Of a stretch of 64,000 nucleotides of DNA, positions 41,852 to 50,411 are shown in pieces; the stretch's first letter is position 1, and each line of letters starts with the position of its first letter. A program made the translations under genes and the position numbers. The notes under the pieces were generated by a model. The model saw nothing but the letters and a program-made list of their open reading frames with translations, searched no databases and had not been told where the DNA came from. The DNA is from Bacteroidia bacterium (lineage in GTDB: Bacteria > Bacteroidota > Ignavibacteria > UBA10030). The stretch spans positions 25,963-89,962 of the forward strand of contig BQML01000006.1 of the NCBI GenBank assembly GCA_022180565.1. The letters are read 5' to 3'.

Positions 41852-43603
41852 TCAATGTGCCGAGCTCAATCGAACCGACAGATACCTATAAATCCTTCCA
41901 TAGTCGGAAAGCCTTTTGAGCCCCCTTCCCGGATCAAGAATGTCGTATCCTCCGTTGGACTTCCTCCGGATGAGAACCCAATGGTTTCCCTCTTTTCTTG
42001 CGTTGGCCTGAACGCTGGGGGGCTCGTTTTGAACTGATTGGGGGTTAAAGACCTTCACAATGACCAATCCGCACCTGGCGAGAACAGGATCAAAGACGGA
42101 AAGGTTGAAGGAGCTGTCGACATCGGCGGGCCCGCCGACCACGATTCCTTTCAGAATTCTCGTCATGGCCTTCCATCGTACTCTCTCGTTCATGAACTGG
42201 AGCTCTTCCGCCACACTGTCGCTCTTCATGAACTCATTGAGCCCCCCGGGGGTCACGCTGTCGCCGAATGCCGTCATCGCCATCGCCATACACGAAAGCG
42301 CGCAACCGAGAGTGCGGATGCCAAGAGCCACCGTATCCCGGTTTCTTACCCTATAAGCGCTGTCATAATGATCATCAGCCCACGCAGGGTCCCATTGTTT
42401 GTAGTGCGGAGGTGTAATCGAACAATGGACAACCACAGAGGCCGTGCCTCCGATGACAGCATCGTTCTGCAACTGCACGCCCACAGGCACCGTCTGGGGT
42501 CCCTTTCCCAGCGGATTCTCACCATCGGCGACGAAGACAACTGAACCCGCGCGTGCCTGATCGTATCGGATACCTGTCAAGAGATCGCCCTTTTGGACCA
42601 CGCCGTCATTGATGATGGCAAGATCGCCGAGATGTTCGGCGCCTGAGCCCAGGAAGAAATTGATCCTGGCATCATCGGGAATAACCACTGCGTTGTTCTC
42701 CGCATCCCTCGCCGCAACAAACACCTGTGCCGTCGATCCATGGGGGATCGTATCGGGATCACACGTCACGGCAAAGTGATGCATCAGCGGCGCCGTACGG
42801 CGGATGGTGAATGTTACCCGCGATGAGATCCCCCGGCTTGCCACCTCGACAACCGCTTCGCCCAATTCCTTTGCCGGTTGGACACCGTTGGCAGAAAATC
42901 TCAGCGTCTTGATTTCCTCGGCTGTCCCCGTAAACTCATCCCCAAGGTCCGCCCCATCAGGACCGACAAGAGTCCCTAACTCGGATCCTTCAACGATCCT
43001 GACGACCGTCGCGCAATTTGGATGCCAGACAGTGCCTCCGCAGAGAAAAGACGAATAGCTTAAGGTAAAAGTCTGCGCCGTTTCTCCATGGTCGAGGTCA
43101 AAGGGCGTGAAAGGATCATCGACACCCAGGGAAAACGACGTGTAGAGCGGAACGGACTGAATATGACCCTGAAAGAGGCAAGCTACACTGCAGTCAGTGA
43201 GAAAGAACAAGGAATCGACGAGTTCGTTGTCGAGATAGAACGCGAACGAGCGTTCAAGATACGCCGTATTAATGATGCGGCACACTATCGACGCCTCGAC
43301 ACCCAGTCCGCGCGCCGGAATGGATGCCACCGTCACCGGACCGTTAATCTGAACCGTTTCCGCGTCTCCGCAAAACCGATTGCGAATGGTCAGCACACGC
43401 GAACGACTGGGATTGGTGTCGACAATTCCATTGTGCGTAAACACGATTCTGATCGTCGAGGAACTCAGCGACGCCGGCCCCGAGAAAGGACCGGGATCGA
43501 TTCTCACCGTATCTTTGATAATGACCTGGGCGGAAAGCGAACTGCAGGAAGCGACCACCATCCCCCAGAAGAAAGCAAAGCGGAAGGAGCAAGAAACCCC
43601 CAT
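41852..43603 (-). CDS. Secreted protein with C-terminal C39-like cysteine peptidase domain
   Basis: A 583-residue protein (ATG at 43603; a TTG four codons upstream is possible). Signal peptide to about 27 (SSLSAQ). The middle is made of beta-sandwich, Ig-like repeats. From about 395 a Peptidase_C39_2-like domain follows: PPHYKQWDPAWADD, the cysteine in LGCALSCMAM, the histidine in EGNHWVLI and the aspartate in YDILDPG, which form the papain-like Cys-His-Asp set. It is probably a cell-envelope or extracellular thiol peptidase, or an inactive binding relative. Transcription is likely from the promoter at 43661-43688. Confidence 0.75.
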   Translation of the reverse strand: MGVSCSFRFAFFWGMVVASCSSLSAQVIIKDTVRIDPGPFSGPASLSSSTIRIVFTHNGIVDTNPSRSRVLTIRNRFCGDAETVQINGPVTVASIPARGLGVEASIVCRIINTAYLERSFAFYLDNELVDSLFFLTDCSVACLFQGHIQSVPLYTSFSLGVDDPFTPFDLDHGETAQTFTLSYSSFLCGGTVWHPNCATVVRIVEGSELGTLVGPDGADLGDEFTGTAEEIKTLRFSANGVQPAKELGEAVVEVASRGISSRVTFTIRRTAPLMHHFAVTCDPDTIPHGSTAQVFVAARDAENNAVVIPDDARINFFLGSGAEHLGDLAIINDGVVQKGDLLTGIRYDQARAGSVVFVADGENPLGKGPQTVPVGVQLQNDAVIGGTASVVVHCSITPPHYKQWDPAWADDHYDSAYRVRNRDTVALGIRTLGCALSCMAMAMTAFGDSVTPGGLNEFMKSDSVAEELQFMNERVRWKAMTRILKGIVVGGPADVDSSFNLSVFDPVLARCGLVIVKVFNPQSVQNEPPSVQANARKEGNHWVLIRRKSNGGYDILDPGRGLKRLSDYGRIYRYLSVRLSSAH

Positions 43604-43660
43604 AGAACCCCCCAAGGATTGAAGAAGTGAAATCCCCGGGAGGTGTTATCCCCGCTGGAT

Positions 43661-43688
43661 TCTATAAAAAAATCCGAACTGATGTCAA
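43661..43688 (-). promoter_or_regulatory. Sigma70-type promoter for the C39-like peptidase gene
   Basis: On the minus strand TTGACA (43683-43688) and TATAGA (43661-43666) are separated by 16 bp, about 60 bp upstream of the ATG at 43603. Confidence 0.65.
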
Positions 43689-43794
43689 GACAAAATTTTT
43701 CGGCACCTCCACTCAAGCGGGCCGAACAGAGAACGACAGCGAATGGATCAGGAACGCGATGAGGAGTGTGTGTGGACGTCGGATGGAGCGTTGC

Positions 43795-45534
43795 TCAGTG
43801 CAACCGCAGGACAACACCTTCCAGCGGCCACCGCGCGCGCAAACGAAGAGTATCCGGATGCACGGTGAAACGCTCAGAGGGAATAAAAGGCCGCACGGCA
43901 CCGGCGTCGTAAGAACGGTTCTCATTCCTGTCGCGAAACGCCTCCAACGTATAGCGTCCTTCGAGCAGTCGATCAAGGACAAACGGACCGGAATGCTCGA
44001 GCCGCACGTGCCGGCTCACAGCACCCTTCCGAGTTACATCTCTCGCACTGAGGATGATCGGTCCCGACGTGTCCGCGTCCGATCCTTCCACCACCACCCC
44101 TTCAATGGCGCTGAATCTCTCGGAATCGAGAGTTTGGAACCGGAATGCAAGAATCGTATCTTTTCCCCTGTTGCCTGCATAATCCTCGAGGAGACCGCTC
44201 CGGACAGAGAGTGTGTGCCACAGAAGACTTCGCAGGAACCTCCGCGGCCTCAATTCAACCGACTGACCCAACCAGACCACATCGCAGGCAACTTCCCCCA
44301 GAGTATCACGAAGAATCGCCGGCGGCTCACCCCGCGGCGGCAGAACAGGCTCCGAAAAGTAAACGGCGATGACAGGATCGATCCTGATCTGTGTCGTGCT
44401 GTCCGCAAACGTTGTTCTGAGCACTCTCGGACCCACCGTATCGGGGATCCAGGAACCTTCAACCACCAGACGGTCTGCCAGGGGGCTTATGGTCAATCCC
44501 ACCGAATCCCGCAGTCCGGACACCCGGACCATATACGCGGTCCCGCTGTCCTGAGGAGCAGTCACGACCGACATTTCCTTCCACTCAGGAGCTTTGAAGG
44601 CAATTGCGTGGACCACCAAAGGCCTTCCGATGACGGTATCGACGATCTGCACAGACTGGCTCGAAACACCTGCAGAATCGAGACCTTCGGAGAATCTCAG
44701 CGTCAACAGCGTTTTGTTCTCTGCACGGACATCCATCAATCGGGGCGCTGTCGTGTCCTCACGCGCCATCCGTATCGCAAGACCCCCCGCCAGCGTATCG
44801 GCATCCGTGAGAACCACGTCGCGCTGGAGCACGCCGAATTCGTCGGTCTCGGCGTCATAGCGAAGATTGCGAAATTCATCTCTCACGGCATACAGCCGGT
44901 AGCGACCGATCGTGATATGGCGAAAGAAAAAACCGCCGTCGGAACCGGTCTGTGTAATGTAATCGGGTTCCTGAACCGACGGATCGAGCGTGTCCGGATT
45001 CATGCGGTCGAGGTTGTAGGCGAAGACCATCACACCTTCCGGAGACTTGTCGGGCGATGCCGCATAAACCGTTCCCTCGATCCTTCCCCGGTCAATGAAA
45101 TTGCCGGTGGAAAATGCGAGGGTAAAGGCCTTCGCCATCCGGTTCCCGCGACGAAGATCTTTCACATCGGTCCCGACCGTGACCACGTACGTCGTGTTCT
45201 CACGAAGCTTCTGCTCGAACGCAATCTCGACTTCCTTTCCGCTCCAGTCGAATTCGAGAGGACCGACCGCCGGGGAAATAAAGATGGATTCATTGACGGA
45301 AGTCCGGTCCACAAATTCATTGAACTCCAGCGCGATGCGATGCTCCTTGTATCCCGTCGTATAGGGGGCAGGAAAGACGGAGACGATCTCAGGCGGCTCG
45401 TAGTCTTCAGGACCGCCCGGCGGCGGTGCCTGGCCGGCACACGAAACCAAAAGGACGCCCGCGATGAAAGCTGACAGGGATCCCGGCACAATCCGGATAT
45501 CGGATGAAAGGTGTATGGGAATGAAGAATGGCAA
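43795..45534 (-). CDS. Big_5 (SbsA-type Ig-like) lipoprotein
   Basis: A 579-residue envelope lipoprotein. The lipobox is visible as VLLVSCAGQ, followed by a proline-rich stretch (APPPGGPEDYEPPEIVSVFP) common in FCB-group Ig-like lipoproteins. Big_5 domains cover about 50-150 and again about 240-430 (RIALEFNEFVDRTSV, LLTLRFSEGLDSAGV, VIAVYFSEPVLPP), with a prealbumin-like insert around 155-215. The family function is unknown. Its start is a TTG directly after the mltG stop, or a GTG 15 codons later just before the signal sequence. Which one is used is unclear. A 615-codon open frame on the other strand is a shadow. Confidence 0.83.
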   Translation of the reverse strand: MPFFIPIHLSSDIRIVPGSLSAFIAGVLLVSCAGQAPPPGGPEDYEPPEIVSVFPAPYTTGYKEHRIALEFNEFVDRTSVNESIFISPAVGPLEFDWSGKEVEIAFEQKLRENTTYVVTVGTDVKDLRRGNRMAKAFTLAFSTGNFIDRGRIEGTVYAASPDKSPEGVMVFAYNLDRMNPDTLDPSVQEPDYITQTGSDGGFFFRHITIGRYRLYAVRDEFRNLRYDAETDEFGVLQRDVVLTDADTLAGGLAIRMAREDTTAPRLMDVRAENKTLLTLRFSEGLDSAGVSSQSVQIVDTVIGRPLVVHAIAFKAPEWKEMSVVTAPQDSGTAYMVRVSGLRDSVGLTISPLADRLVVEGSWIPDTVGPRVLRTTFADSTTQIRIDPVIAVYFSEPVLPPRGEPPAILRDTLGEVACDVVWLGQSVELRPRRFLRSLLWHTLSVRSGLLEDYAGNRGKDTILAFRFQTLDSERFSAIEGVVVEGSDADTSGPIILSARDVTRKGAVSRHVRLEHSGPFVLDRLLEGRYTLEAFRDRNENRSYDAGAVRPFIPSERFTVHPDTLRLRARWPLEGVVLRLH

Positions 45535-46626
45535 TTAGCTGTCGAGGTTGGTTTGCCGCTGAATTTCTCTTCGGACTCGGCGAAACTCCCGAACCGCACG
45601 CAAGTGTTCGGCATAACTCCTGCTGAACGTATGCCCGCCTTTTCCGTCTGCCACAAAGTAAAGATATTCATGCTTCTCAGGGTACAACACCGCAAGAATT
45701 GCCTCGCGTCCCGGGTTTCCGATCGGCCCCGGCGGGAGTCCCCTGTTCCTGTACGTGTTGTACGGAGACGAGATCCGAAGATCGTTGTACAGCAAGCGGC
45801 GGGGACCGTCGGGGAGGATGTATTGAATCGTCGGATCGGCCTCCAGTTTCATTCCGCGCCTTAGACGATTATGATAGACACCCGCGACCACGCCTCGCTC
45901 CCAGGGGAGTTGAGTCTCCCGATCGACAATCGATGCCAAAGTGACGACCTCGTGCAGTGTCATGCCCAGCTCCTCCTGGCGGCGGACAAGCGAATCGGCG
46001 TAGAATTGGCGGAACCCGTGAAGGAACCTCTCAACGACCGCCCGCTCGTCGGTTTGCCAATGGAAGAAATACGTATCGGGCATGAGGTAGCCCTCGAGCG
46101 ACGATGCCGGCACATTCCAGGAAGCAATCAAGGCAGAATCCGTACACAGATCCATGACACGCGTGGAATCCAAGCCCAGTTCACGCCCTACTCTTCCGGC
46201 AATGAATGTCATTCGCACTCCTTCCGGAATGGCAACAGGAATCAGCGTCCGCGCGGAGCCGTCGTGCAAACCTGAGAGGATGGTAAGATTCGACAGCCCG
46301 CTGGAGAACACGTAACGGCCGACCTTTAGCTCCGTTGTCCATCCAAGCATCCTTCCGGCGATTTTCAGCGCCGCTTTGCTTCGGATGATCCCTTTTGCGT
46401 ACAGAGAATCCGTCACCCGGTTGAAGGTGTCTCCCCGGGAAACATACACAACGCGTTCGGTGGGGGCCGAGAACCAATTCGGCCACAGAAACACCCAGGC
46501 AAGAAACGCCGATGCTGTGGCAAGCAGGACCGCTCCGGTCACGAGGGGGAAGCGCGCCTTCTTCACGCTCCATATCCGCAGGACGGCGATACGAATGTTT
46601 TCCCAAACGGTTCCCGGCGCGTTCAC
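45535..46626 (-). CDS. mltG: Endolytic murein transglycosylase MltG
   Basis: A 363-residue inner-membrane-anchored enzyme that cuts nascent glycan strands. An N-terminal cytoplasmic stub and one membrane helix (about 26-52, VLLATASAFLAWVFLW) are followed by the LysM-like region and the YceG domain: LASIVDRETQ, GVYHNRLRRGMKLEADPTIQY, SPYNTYRNRGLPPGPIGNPG and YLYFVADGKGGHTFS. The GTG start overlaps the aroQ stop as GTGA. In most relatives I recall the first motif as ASI(V/I)E(K/R)E; here the first acidic residue is Asp, while the second Glu is kept. Confidence 0.93.
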   Translation of the reverse strand: MNAPGTVWENIRIAVLRIWSVKKARFPLVTGAVLLATASAFLAWVFLWPNWFSAPTERVVYVSRGDTFNRVTDSLYAKGIIRSKAALKIAGRMLGWTTELKVGRYVFSSGLSNLTILSGLHDGSARTLIPVAIPEGVRMTFIAGRVGRELGLDSTRVMDLCTDSALIASWNVPASSLEGYLMPDTYFFHWQTDERAVVERFLHGFRQFYADSLVRRQEELGMTLHEVVTLASIVDRETQLPWERGVVAGVYHNRLRRGMKLEADPTIQYILPDGPRRLLYNDLRISSPYNTYRNRGLPPGPIGNPGREAILAVLYPEKHEYLYFVADGKGGHTFSRSYAEHLRAVREFRRVRREIQRQTNLDS

Positions 46627-46934
46627 AACGTTCCGCCCTTGTTTTTCTTTTTCACCATGGCCAGGCGCTCAACGGAGCGCGACTCGTCGATGATCCGCTC
46701 GAAGAGCCTCTTGACTGCCTGCGGCGAGAGCGGCCCCGGATTTGAGGCCGTCACGTTGTTCATCACTTCCTCCTCGCGTTCAGGAGAGTAAGCGTCGAGA
46801 CCGAGCACAAGTTTGATCATGCCGATCTCCTCTGCGCACCGGGCGCGTTCATTCAGCAGACGTACAAGCTCCAAATCGATGTCGTCGATCCTCCCTCGCC
46901 AGCGCTCCAGTTCTTCTGCGAGATGGTTGTCCAT
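46623..46934 (-). CDS. aroQ: Chorismate mutase type II (AroQ)
   Basis: A 103-residue all-helical protein typical of monofunctional AroQ domains: WRGRIDDIDLELVRLLNERARCAEEIGMIK contains the conserved R of the first helix, the D-x-x-L, and the R of LLNERA, with the K of IGMIK at the active site. Residues in PEREEEVMNNV and VKRLFERIIDESR form the last helices. It converts chorismate to prephenate for phenylalanine and tyrosine. The ATG at 46934 overlaps the trpA stop (TGATG), and the longer upstream frame is inside trpA. Its stop overlaps the mltG start. Confidence 0.9.
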   Translation of the reverse strand: MDNHLAEELERWRGRIDDIDLELVRLLNERARCAEEIGMIKLVLGLDAYSPEREEEVMNNVTASNPGPLSPQAVKRLFERIIDESRSVERLAMVKKKNKGGTL

Positions 46935-47704
46935 CAGGTTGACCGTAGGGATGAGAGAAAATCGCCGGCGCGTTGAGCGGCTTCGTCGGGGGTTCCGGCA
47001 CCCTCCATGCGGTCGATCAGCGCCGAACCCACGACCGCCCCGTCGGCGTACCGCCAAACCTCCTGCACATGGGACGCCGTTGAGATCCCGAAGCCAACGA
47101 CGAACGGCTTCGTCGTGTTGCTCCGCACCCGTTGGAGAAACGACCCGAGTGAACCGTTGGTTCCGAATCTTGCGCGCGCACCGGTGACGCCGGTGACAGA
47201 CACACAATAGGAAAAATCCGTCGAGTGCCTGTCGATCCATTTCATCCGTTCATCCCTTGTTGTCGGGGCAATCAAAAACACGTTGCTGAGTCCGACGGAT
47301 TGTGACGCGTCAAGGAGCTCCCCCGCTTCTTCCGGAGGAAGGTCTGCCACAATCAACCCATCCACGCCCGCGTCCCGCGCGGTTTCGGTGAATCTTGCCA
47401 CGCCGAATCGAAAGATTGGATTCATGTAGCCCATCAGAATCACGGGAATGGAACTTGACCGCCGAAATTGCCGGACAGCGTCAAGAATCATCGGAAGGCG
47501 CGCTCCGTTTCGAAGAGCCGTCTCCGAAGATTGCTGAATCGTCTTCCCGTCGGCCAGCGGGTCGCTGAACGGCATCCCGACTTCGATCATGTCCGCCCCC
47601 GCAGCTGCAAGGGCTTGCAGAACAGGGACGGTGGAGCCCTTGACCGGATACTCGGGCGTGATATAAGGAATCAGCGCTTTCGTGCCGGCCGAGCGAAGAC
47701 GCAA
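46934..47704 (-). CDS. trpA: Tryptophan synthase alpha subunit
   Basis: A TIM barrel that cleaves indole-3-glycerol phosphate. The catalytic glutamate and aspartate are in DMIEVGMPFSDPLADG, and the loop motifs VDGLIVADLPPEE, CVSVTGVTGAR and KPFVVGFGISTASHV are all present. The only normal start is a TTG at 47704, which gives 256 residues and lacks about ten residues usual at the N-terminus. The open frame continues upstream to an ATT at 47738-47740 (ELLLNSIRQTLLRLRSAG), which would restore them but needs a rare start codon or a sequence error. No trpB is adjacent; trpA is instead coupled to aroQ and mltG and follows tsaD. Confidence 0.92.
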   Translation of the reverse strand: MRLRSAGTKALIPYITPEYPVKGSTVPVLQALAAAGADMIEVGMPFSDPLADGKTIQQSSETALRNGARLPMILDAVRQFRRSSSIPVILMGYMNPIFRFGVARFTETARDAGVDGLIVADLPPEEAGELLDASQSVGLSNVFLIAPTTRDERMKWIDRHSTDFSYCVSVTGVTGARARFGTNGSLGSFLQRVRSNTTKPFVVGFGISTASHVQEVWRYADGAVVGSALIDRMEGAGTPDEAAQRAGDFLSSLRST

Positions 47705-47766
47705 GAGGGTTTGACGGATGGAGTTCAGAAGGAGTTCAATGAAATTGGACTGAGTTCACTATGGAT

Positions 47767-48789
47767 TTACGGAGTTGAACCGATTCTCAGATTCGGGACG
47801 GCCGGGAGTTCGAGATCCGAGTACATTCCTTTTTGTGCTTTCAGGTATCCGGCCATCGCGATCATGGCGCCGTTGTCGGTGCAGTACTCAAACCTGGGGA
47901 TAAAGAGCCGGAGCTTTCGTTTGGCGGATTCGAATTCCAGACGCCGGCGCAGTGCCGAGTTTGCCGCCACGCCGCCCGCAACCGCAATGGACGTTGCGCC
48001 ATGCCGGCCGGCCGCAGTGAAGAGTTTCTGAACCAGCACGTCAACAATAGCCGCCTGAAAGCTCGCACACAGGTCGGCAAGAAGTCGGGGCTCTCTCTGC
48101 AAGCGCTCCTCAGTGAGTTGATGCTTTCGCAGATAATAAAGCAGTGAAGTTTTCAATCCACTGAAGCTGAATTCATATCCGTCTTCGTCAAGGTATGGTC
48201 GGGGGAACTGTATAGCATCGGGACTTCCGTCGCGTGCCAGTTTGTCTATCACCGGCCCGCCGGGGTATCCGATGCCCAGCATCTTTGCGGCCTTATCAAA
48301 GGCCTCCCCCGCCGCGTCGTCACGTGTTTCGCCGAGCAGGATGTATTCCAGTGGCCCCGTCACCAGGACAAGCTGCGTATGTCCACCGGAAACAGTCAGC
48401 GAAACAAACGGGAAGTCCGGTCTGGGTTCCTCGATAAAATTCGAGACCAGATGCGCCTCGATGTGGTTCACCCCCACGAATGGTACCCCCAACCCAATCG
48501 CCATCGCCTTCCCGAAACTGAGACCGACAAGGATCGATCCGATCAGTCCGGGCCCATACACAGCGGCAATCGTGTCAATCCCCTCTGGGGAAACCCCCGC
48601 TTTTGCCAGGGCATCCTGCACAACCGGCGTGATCATACGCACATGCGCCCGTGAGGCAAGTTCCGGAACCACGCCCCCGAACTTCGCATGCACCAGTTGG
48701 GTGGCCGTGACATTTGAAAGAAGGGACCCGTCCCGCAGCACTGCCGCCGACGTTTCGTCGCACGATGTTTCAATTCCCAGCACCGTCAT
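47767..48789 (-). CDS. tsaD: tRNA threonylcarbamoyladenosine synthase subunit TsaD
   Basis: A 340-residue ASKHA-fold protein that transfers the threonylcarbamoyl group to A37 of ANN-decoding tRNAs with TsaB and TsaE. The opening VLGIETSCDETSAAV, the metal-binding VNHIEAHL histidines, VSGGHTQLV, GEAFDKAAKMLG and SIAVAGGVAANSALR are all canonical. The start at 48789 directly precedes the family opening. Downstream is trpA in the same direction. Upstream lies an AT-rich pyrimidine tract, shared with the divergent rpmB gene. Confidence 0.96.
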   Translation of the reverse strand: MTVLGIETSCDETSAAVLRDGSLLSNVTATQLVHAKFGGVVPELASRAHVRMITPVVQDALAKAGVSPEGIDTIAAVYGPGLIGSILVGLSFGKAMAIGLGVPFVGVNHIEAHLVSNFIEEPRPDFPFVSLTVSGGHTQLVLVTGPLEYILLGETRDDAAGEAFDKAAKMLGIGYPGGPVIDKLARDGSPDAIQFPRPYLDEDGYEFSFSGLKTSLLYYLRKHQLTEERLQREPRLLADLCASFQAAIVDVLVQKLFTAAGRHGATSIAVAGGVAANSALRRRLEFESAKRKLRLFIPRFEYCTDNGAMIAMAGYLKAQKGMYSDLELPAVPNLRIGSTP

Positions 48790-48852
48790 ATTCGCTTGAT
48801 AATACTCAAAAAACCACCGCCCTGCAACCGGCGAAAGGCCGAAAACACCGCG

Positions 48853-48957
48853 TTATTTTCTTCCTTTTTTCCCTCTTAATTTTTCCCTTTTACTTTTTCC
48901 CTTTTACTTTTTCCTTATTTACTTTTTCCTTTTTACTTTTTCCTTTTTTTCTTATCT
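48853..48957. repeat. Polypyrimidine tandem repeat tract
   Basis: About 105 bp of almost pure C/T on the plus strand, in which units such as TTTTTCCCTTTTAC and TTTACTTTTTCC recur at least four times. It lies in the divergent gap between tsaD and rpmB and ends about 35 bp before the rpmB ATG. It may tune promoter or translation of rpmB, or be a slippage-prone tract. Confidence 0.7.
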
Positions 48958-48990
48958 TAAATCACTTTCGTTCGACAATGGAGTTTTTGA

Positions 48991-49182
48991 ATGGCAAGAG
49001 TTTGTGAGATTTGCGGAAAGAAACCGATGGCGGGCAACAACGTCAGCCACGCACACAACAGAACGCCCCGTAGATTTCTTCCAAACCTGAAGCGCGTCCG
49101 GGCCGTGGTGGAAGGCAATGTTCGGCGTGTCAGGGTTTGCACGAATTGCATCAAATCGGGAAGAATCCGCAAGGCGGCCTGA
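48991..49182 (+). CDS. rpmB: 50S ribosomal protein L28
   Basis: A 63-residue basic protein of the large ribosomal subunit. It opens with [23 protein letters not shown], typical of L28, and has [17 protein letters not shown] and a second [12 protein letters not shown]. The two CxxC pairs make this the zinc-binding (C+) form. It is monocistronic: a strong terminator follows within 30 bp. Upstream is a pyrimidine repeat tract. Confidence 0.96.
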   Translation: MARVCEICGKKPMAGNNVSHAHNRTPRRFLPNLKRVRAVVEGNVRRVRVCTNCIKSGRIRKAA

Positions 49183-49210
49183 ACGTTCTGCTGGTGCCGG
49201 AAAAAAGCTG

Positions 49211-49235
49211 ATCCCGCCCTCCCGCGGGATTTTTT
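49211..49235 (+). terminator. Rho-independent terminator after rpmB
   Basis: ATCCCGC and GCGGGAT form a 7-bp stem around a 6-nt loop, followed by at least five T residues, 29 bp after the rpmB stop. Confidence 0.85.
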
Positions 49236-49280
49236 GTTGCTCGATCCGCGTCTGCTTTTTGTTGATTGCGCTGTTCCGGT

Positions 49281-49910
49281 ATGAGAATCTCCTTTTCACC
49301 CCCCAATCAGCTCACACTGCTCAGAATCCTGCTAACGCCGGTTTTTCTCGCATTCTTGTTTTCACAAAACCCCGTTCTCCGTCAGGTTTCCCTCATCGTT
49401 TTCATCCTGGCTCTGCTGACCGACTGGTATGACGGCTGGGTGGCGCGGCGTTGGGGATATGTGACGCGATGGGGAACGTTTCTTGATCCCCTCGCCGACA
49501 AGATCGTCACTTCGGCCGCGCTGATCTCTTTCGTCATTCTCGATCTTGCCCCAGGTTGGGCTGTCTGGTTGATCGTGATTCGCGACTTCACCATCACCCT
49601 CCTTCGATCGTACTCTGAATGGAAAGGAAAACCGATCGACACGACAAAGTTCGCCAAGACGAAGACGTTTCTCCAGTTTCTGGTCATCTATTACATTATG
49701 CTCTTGTACGTTGCGCGCACAACGGAGTTCTTCGCGCAGAATTATAGCCAGGCGATCGACGCTCTCCTCAGCCGCACGGTGCTCGACATTCTGATCATCC
49801 TCATTGCCGTCATCACGGTCTGGACGGGGGTGCTCTATATTGTCGGAAACAGGGCCATCATTCGCGAACTCTATGACTTCTCCAACAGAAGAGTCACCGA
49901 ACGGGACTGA
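49281..49910 (+). CDS. pgsA: CDP-diacylglycerol-glycerol-3-phosphate 3-phosphatidyltransferase
   Basis: A 209-residue integral membrane enzyme that makes phosphatidylglycerol-phosphate. The CDP-alcohol phosphatidyltransferase motif is complete: D-WY-DG-WV-AR-8x-G-3x-D-3x-D in the DWYDGWVARRWGYVT...GTFLDPLAD stretch. Four or more membrane segments surround it. The ATG at 49281 is preferred over a TTG five codons earlier. The gene overlaps pgpA by 38 bp, giving a two-step phosphatidylglycerol pathway in one unit. Confidence 0.94.
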   Translation: MRISFSPPNQLTLLRILLTPVFLAFLFSQNPVLRQVSLIVFILALLTDWYDGWVARRWGYVTRWGTFLDPLADKIVTSAALISFVILDLAPGWAVWLIVIRDFTITLLRSYSEWKGKPIDTTKFAKTKTFLQFLVIYYIMLLYVARTTEFFAQNYSQAIDALLSRTVLDILIILIAVITVWTGVLYIVGNRAIIRELYDFSNRRVTERD

Positions 49911-50406
49911 CGCCCCCCTCGTCGCCGATCCCTCATTCCGCGTATCCTGGCCGGTGCGCCTCTTCGGCACCGGCTTGTTCACAGGATTTTCTCCGATCGC
50001 TTCCGGCACCCTCGGAAGTCTGCTGGGCCTCGCCATCTATCTCATACCCGGCTTCGAACATCCCTATGTCATTATGCCTTCCTGCGCCCTCGCCCTTGTC
50101 CTTGGCGCAAAGGCCGCCGGATCCTTGGAGCGCCGCTACGGCCACGATCCCGCCGAGGTAACGATCGACGAGATCCTCGGTATGTGGGTCTCGCTTTTTC
50201 TCGTTCCCAAGAGCATCTCCGCCGCCGTTGCCGCTTTCATTGTGTTCAGGGTTCTCGACATTGTGAAACCGTGGCCGGCGAGGAAGTTCGATTCGCTCAG
50301 AGGAGGAATGGGAATCATGATGGACGATGTTGTCGCCGGAATCTACACAAACCTCCTCGTCCATCTGCTGGTCCGTCTCGAGTTCCACACCATCCTTCCG
50401 TTCTGA
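49873..50406 (+). CDS. pgpA: Phosphatidylglycerophosphatase A
   Basis: A 177-residue membrane phosphatase that removes the terminal phosphate from phosphatidylglycerol-phosphate. PgpA-family motifs are TGFSPIASGTLGSLLG, VTIDEILGMWVSLF and GIMMDDVVAGIYTN, the last containing the conserved acidic pair. The ATG at 49873 lies inside pgsA in a different frame. A longer upstream frame in the same phase is entirely inside pgsA and was not used. cinA follows after 5 bp. Confidence 0.93.
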   Translation: MTSPTEESPNGTDAPLVADPSFRVSWPVRLFGTGLFTGFSPIASGTLGSLLGLAIYLIPGFEHPYVIMPSCALALVLGAKAAGSLERRYGHDPAEVTIDEILGMWVSLFLVPKSISAAVAAFIVFRVLDIVKPWPARKFDSLRGGMGIMMDDVVAGIYTNLLVHLLVRLEFHTILPF

Positions 50407-50411
50407 TCCCC

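Noticed and set aside
43627..45474. 615-codon plus-strand open frame
   Set aside because: Antisense to a lipoprotein with a lipobox and Big_5 domains; repetitive charged composition without a recognised fold.
46935..47240. Longer aroQ frame
   Set aside because: Upstream part is trpA in another frame; AroQ length and TGATG overlap fix the start at 46934.
22775..48841. Similar CAACCGGCGAA(A)GGCC pieces near 22773 and 48825
   Set aside because: Only two copies of about 15 bases, compatible with chance; not enough for a repeat family.
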